A stretch of DNA of 64,000 nt from CAMEON01 sp045128275 (GCA_045128275.1 JBGVRH010000059.1:17229-81228); one strand, 5' to 3'. Numbered from the stretch's first letter, positions 23,439 through 31,481 are shown. Made by a program: numbers and translations. The notes: a model not told the origin generated them from the sequence alone.

Positions 23439-24275
23439 TCAGGCCTCGGCAAAGACCTGACGGAGCTTGTCAGCCTCTATGGGATCGCGGATGTTGCGGT
23501 CGATGTACTCTTCCACGCTCCCCTCCATCTCGTAGCGGATCAGGGAGGGGGAGACGCGGGATTTGATATACAGCATGGTATCCGCATCGGGTTTGAAGGT
23601 GTATTTCCGACCGTTCTCCATGGTCAGCGTGACTTGTACGGAAAGACTGGAAAGCCAACTGATGCCACGATTTCGGCGGACTCGGTATCGATCGATGGAA
23701 AACGTGACCGCTTCGATCTCCTCCGCCTCCATGCGTTTGGTCTCCGTGTTGAAGCCGTTTTTGACCGTGACCGACAGATCTCCATGGAGATCCACTCTCC
23801 CGTACACGCTCAGAACCGAGAGTATTATGGACACCAGAAGCGCCACCGCCACCAGCACGGCGGCCAGTCCCCGCTCCCGCTTCTTCGCGGGCTTCAAGGG
23901 GGTCTCCCGCTTGCGAAACAGGGGGTGGATATCCACACGCCCGCCGCGGAAGCCGTAGATCACGTCCTTGCGCCCGAAGAAGGGCTGGCGGTTGACCATG
24001 CCGACGGCCAGTACCGAGAAGAGGGGGACACCCGAAACGAACATGGACAGAAGCACCCACAGAGCGAACCGCCCGGGTTTGGTGGAGCCGATCACCGTGG
24101 GATCCGAGAAGGACACGCGGTCGCCCAGCAGAAGGGCGGCGATGAGGGGGCTGAAGGCGATGCAGAAGGCCAGAACCGAAAGGAACACGTAGATGCCCTT
24201 ATCCAGCCGCGACAGCGGGGGAGCCTTACGCAGAGAGTTTGCGGGGGAGGAACGCTTGCGATGCTTCTTGGCCAT
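23439..24275 (-). CDS. Membrane protein of unknown function
   Basis: A 278-residue protein not matched to a known family. It has a basic N terminus (MAKKHRKRSS), hydrophobic segments at about 28-52 and 72-95, a soluble basic stretch with FFGRKDVIYGFRGG, a third span at about 135-160, and a C-terminal soluble domain of about 110 residues that contains a PH-like beta-rich segment (TFSIDRYRVRRNRGISWL, TLTMENGRKYTF) and ends acidic. AAAGGAG precedes ATG 24273-24275. It is a monocistronic unit with its own promoter and a shared terminator. Confidence 0.8.
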   Translation of the reverse strand: MAKKHRKRSSPANSLRKAPPLSRLDKGIYVFLSVLAFCIAFSPLIAALLLGDRVSFSDPTVIGSTKPGRFALWVLLSMFVSGVPLFSVLAVGMVNRQPFFGRKDVIYGFRGGRVDIHPLFRKRETPLKPAKKRERGLAAVLVAVALLVSIILSVLSVYGRVDLHGDLSVTVKNGFNTETKRMEAEEIEAVTFSIDRYRVRRNRGISWLSSLSVQVTLTMENGRKYTFKPDADTMLYIKSRVSPSLIRYEMEGSVEEYIDRNIRDPIEADKLRQVFAEA

Positions 24276-24303
24276 GATCTGCTCCTTTCGGTGGAATGAG
24301 TCC

Positions 24304-24332
24304 AGTATACCACAATCCCGCGAAAATGTCAA
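24304..24332 (-). promoter_or_regulatory. Sigma-A promoter of the 23439-24275 gene
   Basis: TTGACA and TATACT with a 17-base spacer on the minus strand, about 28 bases upstream of the start codon. Confidence 0.82.
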
Positions 24333-24351
24333 TCAACAATTTTGAGAAAGG

Positions 24352-24379
24352 GAACGCCCCCGCACTCGCGGGGGCGTTC
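24352..24379 (-). terminator. Intrinsic terminator of the surface-protein gene
   Basis: A 12-bp GC-rich stem GAACGCCCCCGC/GCGGGGGCGTTC with an ACTC loop, 16 bases beyond the stop at 24395. The T tract is weak (CCCTTTCTC). Confidence 0.8.
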
Positions 24380-24394
24380 GGTATGGTCGGAAAA

Positions 24395-26041
24395 TTACTC
24401 GTCCTTCTTCTGCAACGCCACAGCGGCGGCCATAGCCACCAGCACAGCGGTCACGCCAAAGCCAACCACAGAGCCGCAGCCCTTCTTCTCTACGGGCGCG
24501 TCGGTGGGAGCCTCGGTGCCCGCGTCGGGGGCGTCGGTGGGGGCCTCGGTCACGTCGGGAGCGGCGGTAGGAGCCTCGGTAGGAGCCTCGGTCTCCTCGG
24601 CGGTGGTGTCCTCTACCACCGAGTCGGGATCGAAGAAGTCACCCTCGAAGAGGTCGGTGGGATCGTTCTGATAGAACTTGATCCAGGCCACGTCAAAGGT
24701 CTCCTGGGCGAAGTCCTCCGCGCCGTAGAAGGGGATCAGGCAGAGGTTCAGGATGAAGTTGGCTCCGTTCCAGCCCGGCTCGCCCGACATGTAGAAAATG
24801 ACGGTGTGCCACTCGCCGTCGGTTCCCACGGAATCGTAGTAACACATTTCGAGATCGTACTCGGGAGTCTCGCCGGTGCGGTAGGACATACCCAGATCCT
24901 CGCCCTTGGCGGAGGAGGTGCGGTAGCGGATCACCACATAGTCGCCGCGCGTGCCCACGATGTTGCGGGGATACTTGGAGCTGAAGGCGTAGGCGTAGCC
25001 CTCGGAGGTCAGGGAGGTGATGCGCATGAAGGAGATCCCGTCCTCGGTGACGTAATCCACGGCGGCGTTCTCGCCCTCAAAGGTCTTGACCACCGACTCG
25101 TCGGCCATGTCGATTACTTCCATGAGCATGTATTCCTTGTCCTCCGCGCTCATGCCGGGGATCTCCACGGGCTTGATGTCCAGGCCGTCGGGCTTACCCG
25201 CAAAGGTCACCAGGGCGAACTTGGACACGTCCTTGGAGCCGGGGCCGCTGACGCCGCGGGCGAACATGAGGTGCCAGTAATCGTTGGGAGTCTCGGCCTC
25301 GCCATTGATGGACAGTACCCAGGCGTAGTTCATGGTGTCGCCGTTCTCCACGGTGCGGTCAGAAAGCCCCAGAACGGTCTGGAGGTGAACGCGGATCTCG
25401 TAGCGAAGCACCTGGTTCTCCTGGTCGTAGTAGCCCACGAAGTCCTCGCCGGGCTTGGGCAGGTAGGTGCCGAACCAGTTGAAGGTCATGGGCTCGTTGG
25501 TCTCGCTGTGCACGCCGTAGCCCAGCTCAATGTAATCGGTGGTTCCCTTGGCATCGGCGGGAGCAAAGCCCAGCTGGAGGCAGTTGTAAGCCCACAGGTA
25601 CATATCGCCGCCCATGGCCTCGGGGGTGCAGGAGAAGCCGTTGATGAGGTTGACCTCAAAGGCCAGGTACAGGTAGGTGCCGTCCCAACCCCAGTAGGGC
25701 TTGATGGCATCGCCCTGGGTACCCTCGTAGAAAGTATGGAAATCCTCTTCGGTGCAGCCGTCGGAGCCGGAGTTGACCAGCCAGGACAGGTAGTCCTCGT
25801 ACAGCTCGAAGGGCAGATACTCGTTCTTGTCGATGGTGCCGTCCAGTTTCGGAGCGATGTGCAGGAAGGGGACCTCCCAAGCCACCTCGCCCTCGCCGGC
25901 CTGACCGGCCATGACCTCATCGATCTTCGCGCCTTCCTCGGTGTAGTGGCCGTCCTTGTTGACCATGGCGGCAGACGCGGTTACGGTGCAGAGGATCAAC
26001 AGAGCAGTCAAGCAAAGGGCAAATGTGAATAGCTTTTTCAT
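24395..26041 (-). CDS. Secreted, membrane-anchored protein with CBM9-like domain
   Basis: A 548-residue surface protein. It has a signal peptide (MKKLFTFALCLTALLILCTVTASA), then a region with the CBM9/DOMON-like opening KLDGTIDKNEYLPFELYEDY (about residues 70-89), aromatic-rich strands (YWGWDGTYLYLAFEV, MTFNWFGTYL) and a second beta-rich module (about 300-450; RYRTSSAKGEDLGMSYRTG, TVIFYMSGEPGW). A Thr/Glu/Ala/Pro spacer (about 465-515) leads to a C-terminal membrane span and a short basic tail (ALQKKDE). This tail anchors the protein to the membrane rather than to the wall; no LPXTG is seen. CBM9-like domains bind carbohydrate, so a role in glycan binding is likely but the ligand is unknown. 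Confidence 0.86.
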   Translation of the reverse strand: MKKLFTFALCLTALLILCTVTASAAMVNKDGHYTEEGAKIDEVMAGQAGEGEVAWEVPFLHIAPKLDGTIDKNEYLPFELYEDYLSWLVNSGSDGCTEEDFHTFYEGTQGDAIKPYWGWDGTYLYLAFEVNLINGFSCTPEAMGGDMYLWAYNCLQLGFAPADAKGTTDYIELGYGVHSETNEPMTFNWFGTYLPKPGEDFVGYYDQENQVLRYEIRVHLQTVLGLSDRTVENGDTMNYAWVLSINGEAETPNDYWHLMFARGVSGPGSKDVSKFALVTFAGKPDGLDIKPVEIPGMSAEDKEYMLMEVIDMADESVVKTFEGENAAVDYVTEDGISFMRITSLTSEGYAYAFSSKYPRNIVGTRGDYVVIRYRTSSAKGEDLGMSYRTGETPEYDLEMCYYDSVGTDGEWHTVIFYMSGEPGWNGANFILNLCLIPFYGAEDFAQETFDVAWIKFYQNDPTDLFEGDFFDPDSVVEDTTAEETEAPTEAPTAAPDVTEAPTDAPDAGTEAPTDAPVEKKGCGSVVGFGVTAVLVAMAAAVALQKKDE

Positions 26042-26103
26042 GTGTGTGACCTCCTTGATTGTTTTCGGTAGAAAATACCGCTTTATGGGCGGTTGGTATT
26101 TTT

Positions 26104-26131
26104 ATTATAGCAGAATTACGGGATTTGTCAA
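26104..26131 (-). promoter_or_regulatory. Sigma-A promoter of the surface-protein gene
   Basis: TTGACA and TATAAT with a 16-base spacer on the minus strand, 62 bases upstream of the start codon. Confidence 0.8.
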
Positions 26132-26218
26132 TAGAAATGGGTGAATTTTGTGCAGTTTGTTTTCGGAAAATCTTACTGAACAGTTACCCTCCGAAGAAGA
26201 TTCAAATTCGTGAGGTGT

Positions 26219-26543
26219 GGCCTACCTGAAAGGATTCTGAACCCCGCCCTCGCTTTGCGAGGGCAGGAAGCACCTCCCAAGCAAAAATATTCTTTTTTGG
26301 CCACTTGATGCTTCCACGAATCTTCTCACCCTCACAAATAGGCCAACAGAAAAGACACCCGCGAGGGGTGTTTTTCTATTGGCCTACCCGAAAGGATTCT
26401 GAACCGCGCCCTCGCAAAGCGAGGGCAGGAAGCACCTCCCAAGCAAAAATATTCTTTCTTGGTCACTTAGTGCTTCCACGAATCTTCTCGCCCTCACAAA
26501 TAGGCCAACAGAAAAGACACCCACAAGGGGTGTCTTTTCTGTT
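26219..26543. repeat. Two tandem 162-bp copies of the tRNA-Arg 3' flank
   Basis: Units start at 26219 and 26381, and the real tRNA 3' end starts a third at 26544. Each unit begins with a copy of the tRNA 3' end (GGCCTACCCGAAAGGATTC on the plus strand, with an extra T in the two partial copies) and then departs into GCCCTCGC-N3-GCGAGGGC, GGAAGCAC...GTGCTTCC and a long terminator-like inverted repeat (AGGCCAACAGAAAAGACACC and its complement). The loop of the first hairpin is TTT in one unit and AAA in the next. No gene is evident here. Confidence 0.85.
26512..26538 (-). terminator. Terminator downstream of tRNA-Arg
   Basis: Read on the minus strand, AGACACCC and GGGTGTCT form a stem followed by TTTCT. 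The stem can extend to 22 perfect base pairs (26501-26549), taking in the CCA and the last acceptor bases of the tRNA. Confidence 0.8.
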
Positions 26544-26619
26544 GGCCTACCCGAAAGGATTCGAACCTTCGACCTTCAGAGTCGGAGTCTGACGCGCTAT
26601 CCAGCTGTGCCACGGGTAG
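26543..26619 (-). tRNA. tRNA-Arg, anticodon CCG
   Basis: The minus strand folds as a complete 77-base tRNA. The acceptor stem is CTACCCG/CGGGTAG with discriminator G and an encoded CCA, the D loop is AGCTGGATA, the anticodon arm is TCAGA-CTCCGAC-TCTGA (anticodon CCG, reading CGG), and the T arm is GAAGG-TTCGAAT-CCTTT. The D stem has one A-C mismatch. The 3' end is partly duplicated downstream (26219-26543). Confidence 0.93.
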
Positions 26620-26756
26620 GTGTTTCGTATACCTTGGTATTATACCACAAAGCAGGGAAAAATGCAACCCCTTTTTGAAAAAAAGTCGGGCCGCAAGGTC
26701 TCTTTTCGCCCGCCTGTTCCCGACAAAAGATCCCCCTCGGAGGGGGGCTTGACTCC

Positions 26757-26969
26757 TGTGGAAAACTCCCCCTCCTCCTGTGGATTTTTCCACAGCTGTC
26801 CCGAAAAGTTTCCCACAACCTGTGGAAAACTCTGTGGACATCTCATCCAAATTCTTGAAATTTCCGCGTAAAATAAGGCATTTTCGGGGATTCAGTCGGA
26901 TAAAGTCGATTTTGGGGGGTGTGGAATAGCATCATACGGATATAAATTCCTGTTGATAACTTTTCCACA
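26757..26969. promoter_or_regulatory. Cluster of DnaA-box-like TTTTCCACA sites
   Basis: Four matches to the relaxed DnaA box TTWTNCACA lie at 26757-26765 (-), 26786-26794 (+), 26821-26829 (-) and 26961-26969 (+). Near matches lie at 26951-26959 and around 26810. They lie in the gene-free 470-base stretch between tRNA-Arg and holA, which also contains an AT-rich patch near 26860-26950. No dnaA or dnaN gene is in the window, so this need not be the origin. Confidence 0.5.
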
Positions 26970-27057
26970 GAAAGAAGGGAACGACAGTGAATTTTCCGGT
27001 GTTTTTCTACAGGCTTCCCAAAAACGGGCACGCGGCGGCGGTAGGAGCGGGGCAAAG

Positions 27058-27086
27058 AAAAAAGGGTAGGCGAGCTACCCTTTTTT
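27058..27086 (-). terminator. Intrinsic terminator of ygiQ-holA
   Basis: GGGTAG and CTACCC stem with a 5-base loop, flanked by A and T runs, just beyond the holA stop. Confidence 0.88.
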
Positions 27087-27091
27087 GAAGG

Positions 27092-28135
27092 TCAGAGCGT
27101 GCAGATGAGCCGTTCAATGATCCCGTACCCGTCGGCGGCGGAGCGCTTCAAGGCCTTGTCAGCGGTCTCGGCGGCGGCGACGGCGTTGCGGAGGAGGGAG
27201 GCATCGGTCTTGCGTGCCTGCTTGAGGTAGAGGCCCACCCGGTATTCGTGCATCTTCAGCTCGCTCCCGATCTCGGCGGGGGTGCGGCCACCGTCGGCCA
27301 TGGTGCGGATGGCCAGGAGATCGCAGACCACCCGGGAGACCTCGGACAGGATGAACAGGGGCTCCACGCGGCGGAGCTTGAGGTCGGCCAGGATATCCAG
27401 CGCGTCGGCCCGTCTCCGCTCCATGATGGCGTTGGTAAAGGCGAAGGCATCGTACTCCATGGCGGGGATGGCGGCGGTACGGATATCGGCCTCGGTGAGA
27501 GTGTCCCGCCCGTGGGCGCGGATATAGCAGGCCACCTTGTCCACCTCATTGGCCAGGGTGAACATATTCCGCCCGCAATACTCAATGGTGAACTGGCAGA
27601 GCTTGGGATCGGCCTGTACCCCGCCGTGGAGGTAGTGCTTCTGCACCCAGCCCGCCAGCTTGGCGGGGGTGTTGCGCTCGAAGTATACGGGAGTGAGGTA
27701 CTCACCGAGGGTGGTCAGTAGCTCCGAGGGCTTTTTGGGGAGATTACCGGGGTCAAAGGTGTCGGCGGCGGCGGAAATGATCACCAGATTGTAGGGGTAA
27801 TCGGGGATCTCGGAGAGTGCCTCGCAGAGCTTGTCCATATCGGCGGCGCGAAGGGTGGACAGGTTCAGTCCCGTCACGGTAATGACCTTGCGATCCGCCC
27901 CCATGGGGGGGACGGTCATGGCATCCAGCAGGGCGGCGGGGGTGAAGTCCAGCCCGTCCAGACGGATATCGTTGAAGGCGGCCATGGCGGGGTCAGCCTC
28001 GGTGACCGACTGGCGAGCCATGCGGAGGGCGGCGGACTTCATGTAGTCCTCCTCCCCGAAGAAGAGGTAGCCTCCCGTGGGGTTGGTTTTCAGAGCCTTG
28101 CGGAAGTCGGCCTCCTTGAGAATGGTCAGGGCCAT
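27092..28135 (-). CDS. holA: DNA polymerase III delta subunit
   Basis: Clamp-loader subunit that opens the beta sliding clamp. The 347-residue protein has the HolA layout: an N-terminal Rossmann-like domain (YLFFGEEDYMKSAALRMAR near residue 22, in place of a Walker A), a middle segment FNDIRLDGLDF, then NLVIISAAADTFDPGNLPKK, a helical lid (VQADPKLCQFTIEYCGRNM, LANEVDKVACYI) and a C-terminal collar domain (EPLFILSEVSRVVCDLLAIR, KMHEYRVGLYLKQARK, LKRSAADGYGIIERLI). Length is typical. It starts 3 bases after the YgiQ gene stop and is probably translated from the same message. Confidence 0.93.
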   Translation of the reverse strand: MALTILKEADFRKALKTNPTGGYLFFGEEDYMKSAALRMARQSVTEADPAMAAFNDIRLDGLDFTPAALLDAMTVPPMGADRKVITVTGLNLSTLRAADMDKLCEALSEIPDYPYNLVIISAAADTFDPGNLPKKPSELLTTLGEYLTPVYFERNTPAKLAGWVQKHYLHGGVQADPKLCQFTIEYCGRNMFTLANEVDKVACYIRAHGRDTLTEADIRTAAIPAMEYDAFAFTNAIMERRRADALDILADLKLRRVEPLFILSEVSRVVCDLLAIRTMADGGRTPAEIGSELKMHEYRVGLYLKQARKTDASLLRNAVAAAETADKALKRSAADGYGIIERLICTL

Positions 28136-28138
28136 GGC

Positions 28139-30211
28139 TTACCTCCTCCCTTTGCCGCTCTTGGGGGCGGGCTTACCACCCTTTTGGGGTGTGTTCCCTC
28201 CCTTGGCGGCGGGCTTGGCGGTGGGTCTTGCGCCTCCCTTTGCGGTGGGAGCGGAGACTTTACCGCCCTTGGGCGCGGAATGGCTGTTCTTGGGCGCATA
28301 CCCGCCCTTGGTATCGGTCTTGCCGCCCTTGCGGTCGCCGTCGCCCTTCTTGGGGGCAGGCTTGCCGCTATGAGGCGCGGTACCGTAAGGTGCGGGTCTT
28401 CCTCCCGCGGGCTTGACCAGACACTCGGGGCCGAAGCCGATGAGGTCGGTTCTCCCCGCCTTGGTCAGCGCTTCACGGACGAGGTCGGCGTTCTCGGGGC
28501 GGTTGAACTGGAGCAGGGCGCGCTGGAGCTGCTTTTCGTGGTAGTCGGTGACCACGTGGACGGGCTTCATATCCATGGGGTTGATGCCCGTGTAGAACAT
28601 GACGGTGGAGGCGGTGCCGGGGGTGGGGTAGTAGTCCTGCACCTGCTCGGGGGCGTAGTGATCCCGCTTCAGACACAGGGCGAGGTCGATGGCCTCGTTC
28701 AGGGTCGAGCCGGGGTGGCTGGACATGAGGTAGGGAACGAGATACTGCTCCTTGCCGCAGGCCTCGGACAACTCGAAATATTTCTTGCGGAAGGTCTCGT
28801 ACACGTGGAAATCGGGCTTGCCCATGCACCGTAGGACGGGGGAGGCGCAATGCTCGGGGGCGACCTTGAGCTGCCCCGACACGTGATCGCGCACCAGCTT
28901 GCGGAAGAAATCGTCCTTGGGATCGGCCAGCAGGTAGTCGAAGCGGATGCCGGAGCGGATGAAGACCTTCTTCACCTTGGGGAGAGCCTCGATGGCCTTC
29001 AGCAGTTCGATGTACTCGCTGTGATCGGCGATCAGATTGGGGCAGGGCTTGGGGGCGAGGCACTTGCGGTTGGCGCAGACGCCATGCTCCAGCTGCTTCT
29101 TGCAGGCGGGATAGCGGAAGTTGGCGGTGGGGCCGCCCACGTCGTGGATGTAGCCCTTGAAGTCGGGCATCTCGGTGATCTGCTTGGCCTCGGCCACCAC
29201 CGACTCAATACTGCGGGAGCGGACGGTACGCCCCTGATGGAAGGCCAGGGCGCAGAAGTTGCACGCGCCGAAGCACCCGCGGTTGTGGGTCACGGAAAAG
29301 CGCACCTCCTCGATGCCGGGGACACCGCCGTCCTTCTCGTAGGAGGGGTGGTAGGTGCGGGTGTAGGGCAGGGCGTAGACCGCGTCCAGCTCCTCACGTT
29401 CCAGGGGAGGCATGGGGGGATTCTGGACGAGGAGCTTGTTATCGTAGATCTCGCAGATGGCCTTGCCGCCGATGGCATCCTGGTTCTTGTACTGCACCCC
29501 GAAGGCCTCGGCATACTTGCGCTTGTCGGTCTTGAGGTCATCGTAGTTGAAGGTGGCGGCCACGGGGAAGTGGATCTGATCCTGCTCCTCGGTCTTGCAG
29601 AGGTAGCAGGTGCCTCGCACGTCCCGGATCTTGCGGATGGGCACACCCTTGTCCAGGAGCTTGGCGATGCGGCGGAGGATGTTCTCCCCCATGCCGTAGG
29701 TCAGGATGTCGGCACGGCTGTCCACCAGCACCGAGCGGCGCACCTTGTCGTCCCAGTAATCGTAATGGGCGAAGCGGCGCAGGGAGGCTTCCAGACCGCC
29801 CAGAATGATGGGCACGTCACCGTAGGCCTCGCGGATGCGGTTGGAGTAGACGATGGTGGCGCGGTCGGGGCGGTTTCCCATCTTGCCCCCTGCCGAGTAG
29901 TAATCGTAGGTGCGCTTGCGCTTGGCGGCGGTGTAGTGGGCCACCATGGAGTCGATGTTGCCCGCCGTTACCAGAAAGCCCAGACGGGGACGGCCGAACT
30001 CCTTGAAGGCCTCGGCTGACTTGTAGTCGGGCTGGGACAGAATGGCCACACGGAAGCCCTCGGCCTCCAGCACGCGGGAGATGATGGACACGCCAAAGGA
30101 GGGGTGATCCACGTAAGCGTCACCCGTGACGTACACGAAATCGGGGCGATCCCACCCGCGGGCATCCATGTCGGCGCGGGTCAGGGGAAGGAAGTCGGTG
30201 ATGGTAGGCAT
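28139..30211 (-). CDS. YgiQ-family radical SAM protein with basic repeat tail
   Basis: A 690-residue member of the YgiQ (UPF0313) family, whose reaction is not established. It has an N-terminal B12-binding-like region (VYVTGDAYVDHPSFGVSIIS), followed by the radical-SAM cluster motif CFGACNFC around residue 330, preceded by VRFSVTHNRG. Downstream are a second cysteine set (KQLEHGVCANRKCLAPKPC), HCASPVLRCMGKP and QDYYPTPGTASTVMFYTG. The last ~75 residues are a low-complexity Lys/Gly/Pro/Ala tail, probably nucleic-acid-binding or disordered. ATG 30209-30211 follows AAAGGA; the longer frame upstream has no start signal. It is the first gene of an operon with holA. Confidence 0.92.
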   Translation of the reverse strand: MPTITDFLPLTRADMDARGWDRPDFVYVTGDAYVDHPSFGVSIISRVLEAEGFRVAILSQPDYKSAEAFKEFGRPRLGFLVTAGNIDSMVAHYTAAKRKRTYDYYSAGGKMGNRPDRATIVYSNRIREAYGDVPIILGGLEASLRRFAHYDYWDDKVRRSVLVDSRADILTYGMGENILRRIAKLLDKGVPIRKIRDVRGTCYLCKTEEQDQIHFPVAATFNYDDLKTDKRKYAEAFGVQYKNQDAIGGKAICEIYDNKLLVQNPPMPPLEREELDAVYALPYTRTYHPSYEKDGGVPGIEEVRFSVTHNRGCFGACNFCALAFHQGRTVRSRSIESVVAEAKQITEMPDFKGYIHDVGGPTANFRYPACKKQLEHGVCANRKCLAPKPCPNLIADHSEYIELLKAIEALPKVKKVFIRSGIRFDYLLADPKDDFFRKLVRDHVSGQLKVAPEHCASPVLRCMGKPDFHVYETFRKKYFELSEACGKEQYLVPYLMSSHPGSTLNEAIDLALCLKRDHYAPEQVQDYYPTPGTASTVMFYTGINPMDMKPVHVVTDYHEKQLQRALLQFNRPENADLVREALTKAGRTDLIGFGPECLVKPAGGRPAPYGTAPHSGKPAPKKGDGDRKGGKTDTKGGYAPKNSHSAPKGGKVSAPTAKGGARPTAKPAAKGGNTPQKGGKPAPKSGKGRR

Positions 30212-30250
30212 AAGGCGTGTCCTTTCGGGGTGGATTTCAATACTGTGTAT

Positions 30251-30279
30251 ATTGTAGCATATTTTGCGGGGATTTGCAA
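30251..30279 (-). promoter_or_regulatory. Sigma-A promoter of ygiQ-holA
   Basis: TTGCAA and TACAAT with a 17-base spacer on the minus strand, about 40 bases upstream of the start. Confidence 0.75.
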
Positions 30280-30308
30280 GGGGGGCGGGAAAAACTTCTG
30301 TCCTGCTG

Positions 30309-30340
30309 TCAAAAAATCCCCTCCAAAACGGAGGGGATTT
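30309..30340 (-). terminator. Terminator after the 30389-30859 gene
   Basis: An 11-bp stem AAATCCCCTCC/GGAGGGGATTT followed on the minus strand by a run of six T. Confidence 0.9.
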
Positions 30341-30388
30341 ATACAGATGGATGATTTCTGCGTGTGGGTAATTCTCAAAAGTTTGCAA

Positions 30389-30859
30389 TTAGTCAAGAAG
30401 CTGTCTTGCTTCAGCCATGCCCTTTACAGCGATCTCTCTTTGCTTCATCCATTCGGAATATGCGGCTTCGTACTCTTTGTTGGCTTGAGAACGTCTCCAG
30501 AATTTGTATACAAGATAAAGCACACCGGGGGCAACGTAGAGCAGGAGGCCGATGATGGTGATGACCGCGCTGATCTTGACCTCACGCTTGACAGGCTCCT
30601 GCTCCATAATGGAGAAATACTGCTTTTCAAGCTTGACGATCTGATTGTAGTTCTTCATAGCGGTGTCGCGTTCCAAGACCAGCTTAACGTAATGCTCCTT
30701 GGTGGTTACATTGTAAACAGTACCGCCACGATTTTCCAAGTGAGAATCTGTGTTGTTGATCTCCTGGCTGGATTTCAGATTCCAACCAAAGTTGGAAGCC
30801 AAATCGATGGTTGCTTGCTCGTTTTCGGGGCTGACGGTAAATGTTTTAGTTTCTAACAT
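30389..30859 (-). CDS. Hypothetical membrane protein, divergent from an Xre regulator
   Basis: A 156-residue protein of unknown function. The first ~85 residues are soluble and polar (MLETKTFTVSPENEQATIDL, then HYVKLVLERDTAMKNYNQ, a helix), followed by one or two membrane segments (about 95-120, ISAVITIIGLLLYVAPGVLYLVYKF in span) and a charged C-terminal helix (EYEAAYSEWMKQREIAVKG). GAAAGGAAGG precedes the ATG. The DNA is more AT-rich than the surroundings. It is divergent from a small Xre-type regulator, with TTTGGTA-type sites in its promoter, so that regulator probably controls it. Confidence 0.78.
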   Translation of the reverse strand: MLETKTFTVSPENEQATIDLASNFGWNLKSSQEINNTDSHLENRGGTVYNVTTKEHYVKLVLERDTAMKNYNQIVKLEKQYFSIMEQEPVKREVKISAVITIIGLLLYVAPGVLYLVYKFWRRSQANKEYEAAYSEWMKQREIAVKGMAEARQLLD

Positions 30860-30880
30860 ATGCGTTCCTTCCTTTCAATT

Positions 30881-30950
30881 TTTGGTACCATTTGCACAAT
30901 ATACCAAAAAATTAGTACGATGCAATTATAGCATAAAATATTTGGTATGT
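30881..30950. promoter_or_regulatory. TTTGGTA/TACCAAA operator-like sites
   Basis: TTTGGTACCA at 30881, ATACCAAAAA at 30901 and TTTGGTATG at 30941 form a set of inverted half-sites. The third lies within the spacer of the minus-strand promoter and the first lies in the leader. They are likely sites for the adjacent Xre regulator. Confidence 0.5.
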
Positions 30951-30953
30951 CAA
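30925..30953 (-). promoter_or_regulatory. Sigma-A promoter of the 30389-30859 gene
   Basis: TTGACA and TATAAT with a 17-base spacer on the minus strand. A TACCAAA half-site sits inside the spacer. Confidence 0.85.
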
Positions 30954-31040
30954 GAGGTTGTAGAAAAAATATAGTAAAATATGAATATTAGAATCGAAAC
31001 AACACATCATATGTCACACGGTGTGAAGCAAGGAGCCATT

Positions 31041-31328
31041 ATGCAGAACCGAATTCGAGAATTGCGTGAGGATCGGGATCTACGACAGGTAGACGTGGCC
31101 GAAAAAACAGGCATTGATCAGCGGACTTTGTCAAATTACGAAACTGGAAAAACCAACCCCGATAGTTATGCTATCATTCAATTGGCAAAATTTTACGGTG
31201 TAAGTACGGATTATCTGTTAGGGATCACCGATTACAATATTCACGATATGCAAGATGTTGCGGCCGAGCTGAAAAAGATTGCGATCAGATTGGAGGCTCT
31301 ACAGAAATATATTTCGGGTAAGGAATAA
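31041..31328 (+). CDS. Xre-family helix-turn-helix regulator
   Basis: A 95-residue DNA-binding protein made almost entirely of a Cro/C1-type HTH: RIRELREDRDLRQVDVAEKT, GIDQRTLSNYETGKTNPDSY, LAKFYGVSTDYLLGITD (residues about 4-65). A short helical tail follows (QDVAAELKKIAIRLEALQKY), probably for dimerisation. ATG 31041 is chosen because AAGGAG lies 7 bases before it; an in-frame extension of 20 residues from 30981 lacks a ribosome-binding site. It is divergent from the membrane-protein gene and likely its repressor. Confidence 0.9.
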   Translation: MQNRIRELREDRDLRQVDVAEKTGIDQRTLSNYETGKTNPDSYAIIQLAKFYGVSTDYLLGITDYNIHDMQDVAAELKKIAIRLEALQKYISGKE

Positions 31329-31435
31329 CGAAGCCGCTGACGGGCTGTCAAGAACGAGCGAATCTGCCGAAGGTGGGGAGGTTTCACATTTTGGACAGTC
31401 GTTCTTTTTGCCGTATCCCATTTTAATGAGATATA

Positions 31436-31467
31436 AAAAGCCCTTCCCGTTTTTGGGAAGGGCTTTT
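31436..31467. terminator. Bidirectional terminator between the Xre gene and lysS
   Basis: A 13-bp stem AAAAGCCCTTCCC/GGGAAGGGCTTTT with a loop of GTTTTT. It serves the lysyl-tRNA synthetase on the minus strand and can act on both. Confidence 0.9.
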
Positions 31468-31481
31468 ACATGGATATTTCA

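Noticed and set aside
26219..26460. Additional tRNA genes
   Set aside because: Only the 3' part of the tRNA is repeated; there is no anticodon arm or 5' acceptor strand in the partial copies.
26219..26543. CRISPR array
   Set aside because: Two units of 162 bp with nearly the same content throughout; no short repeats with unique spacers.
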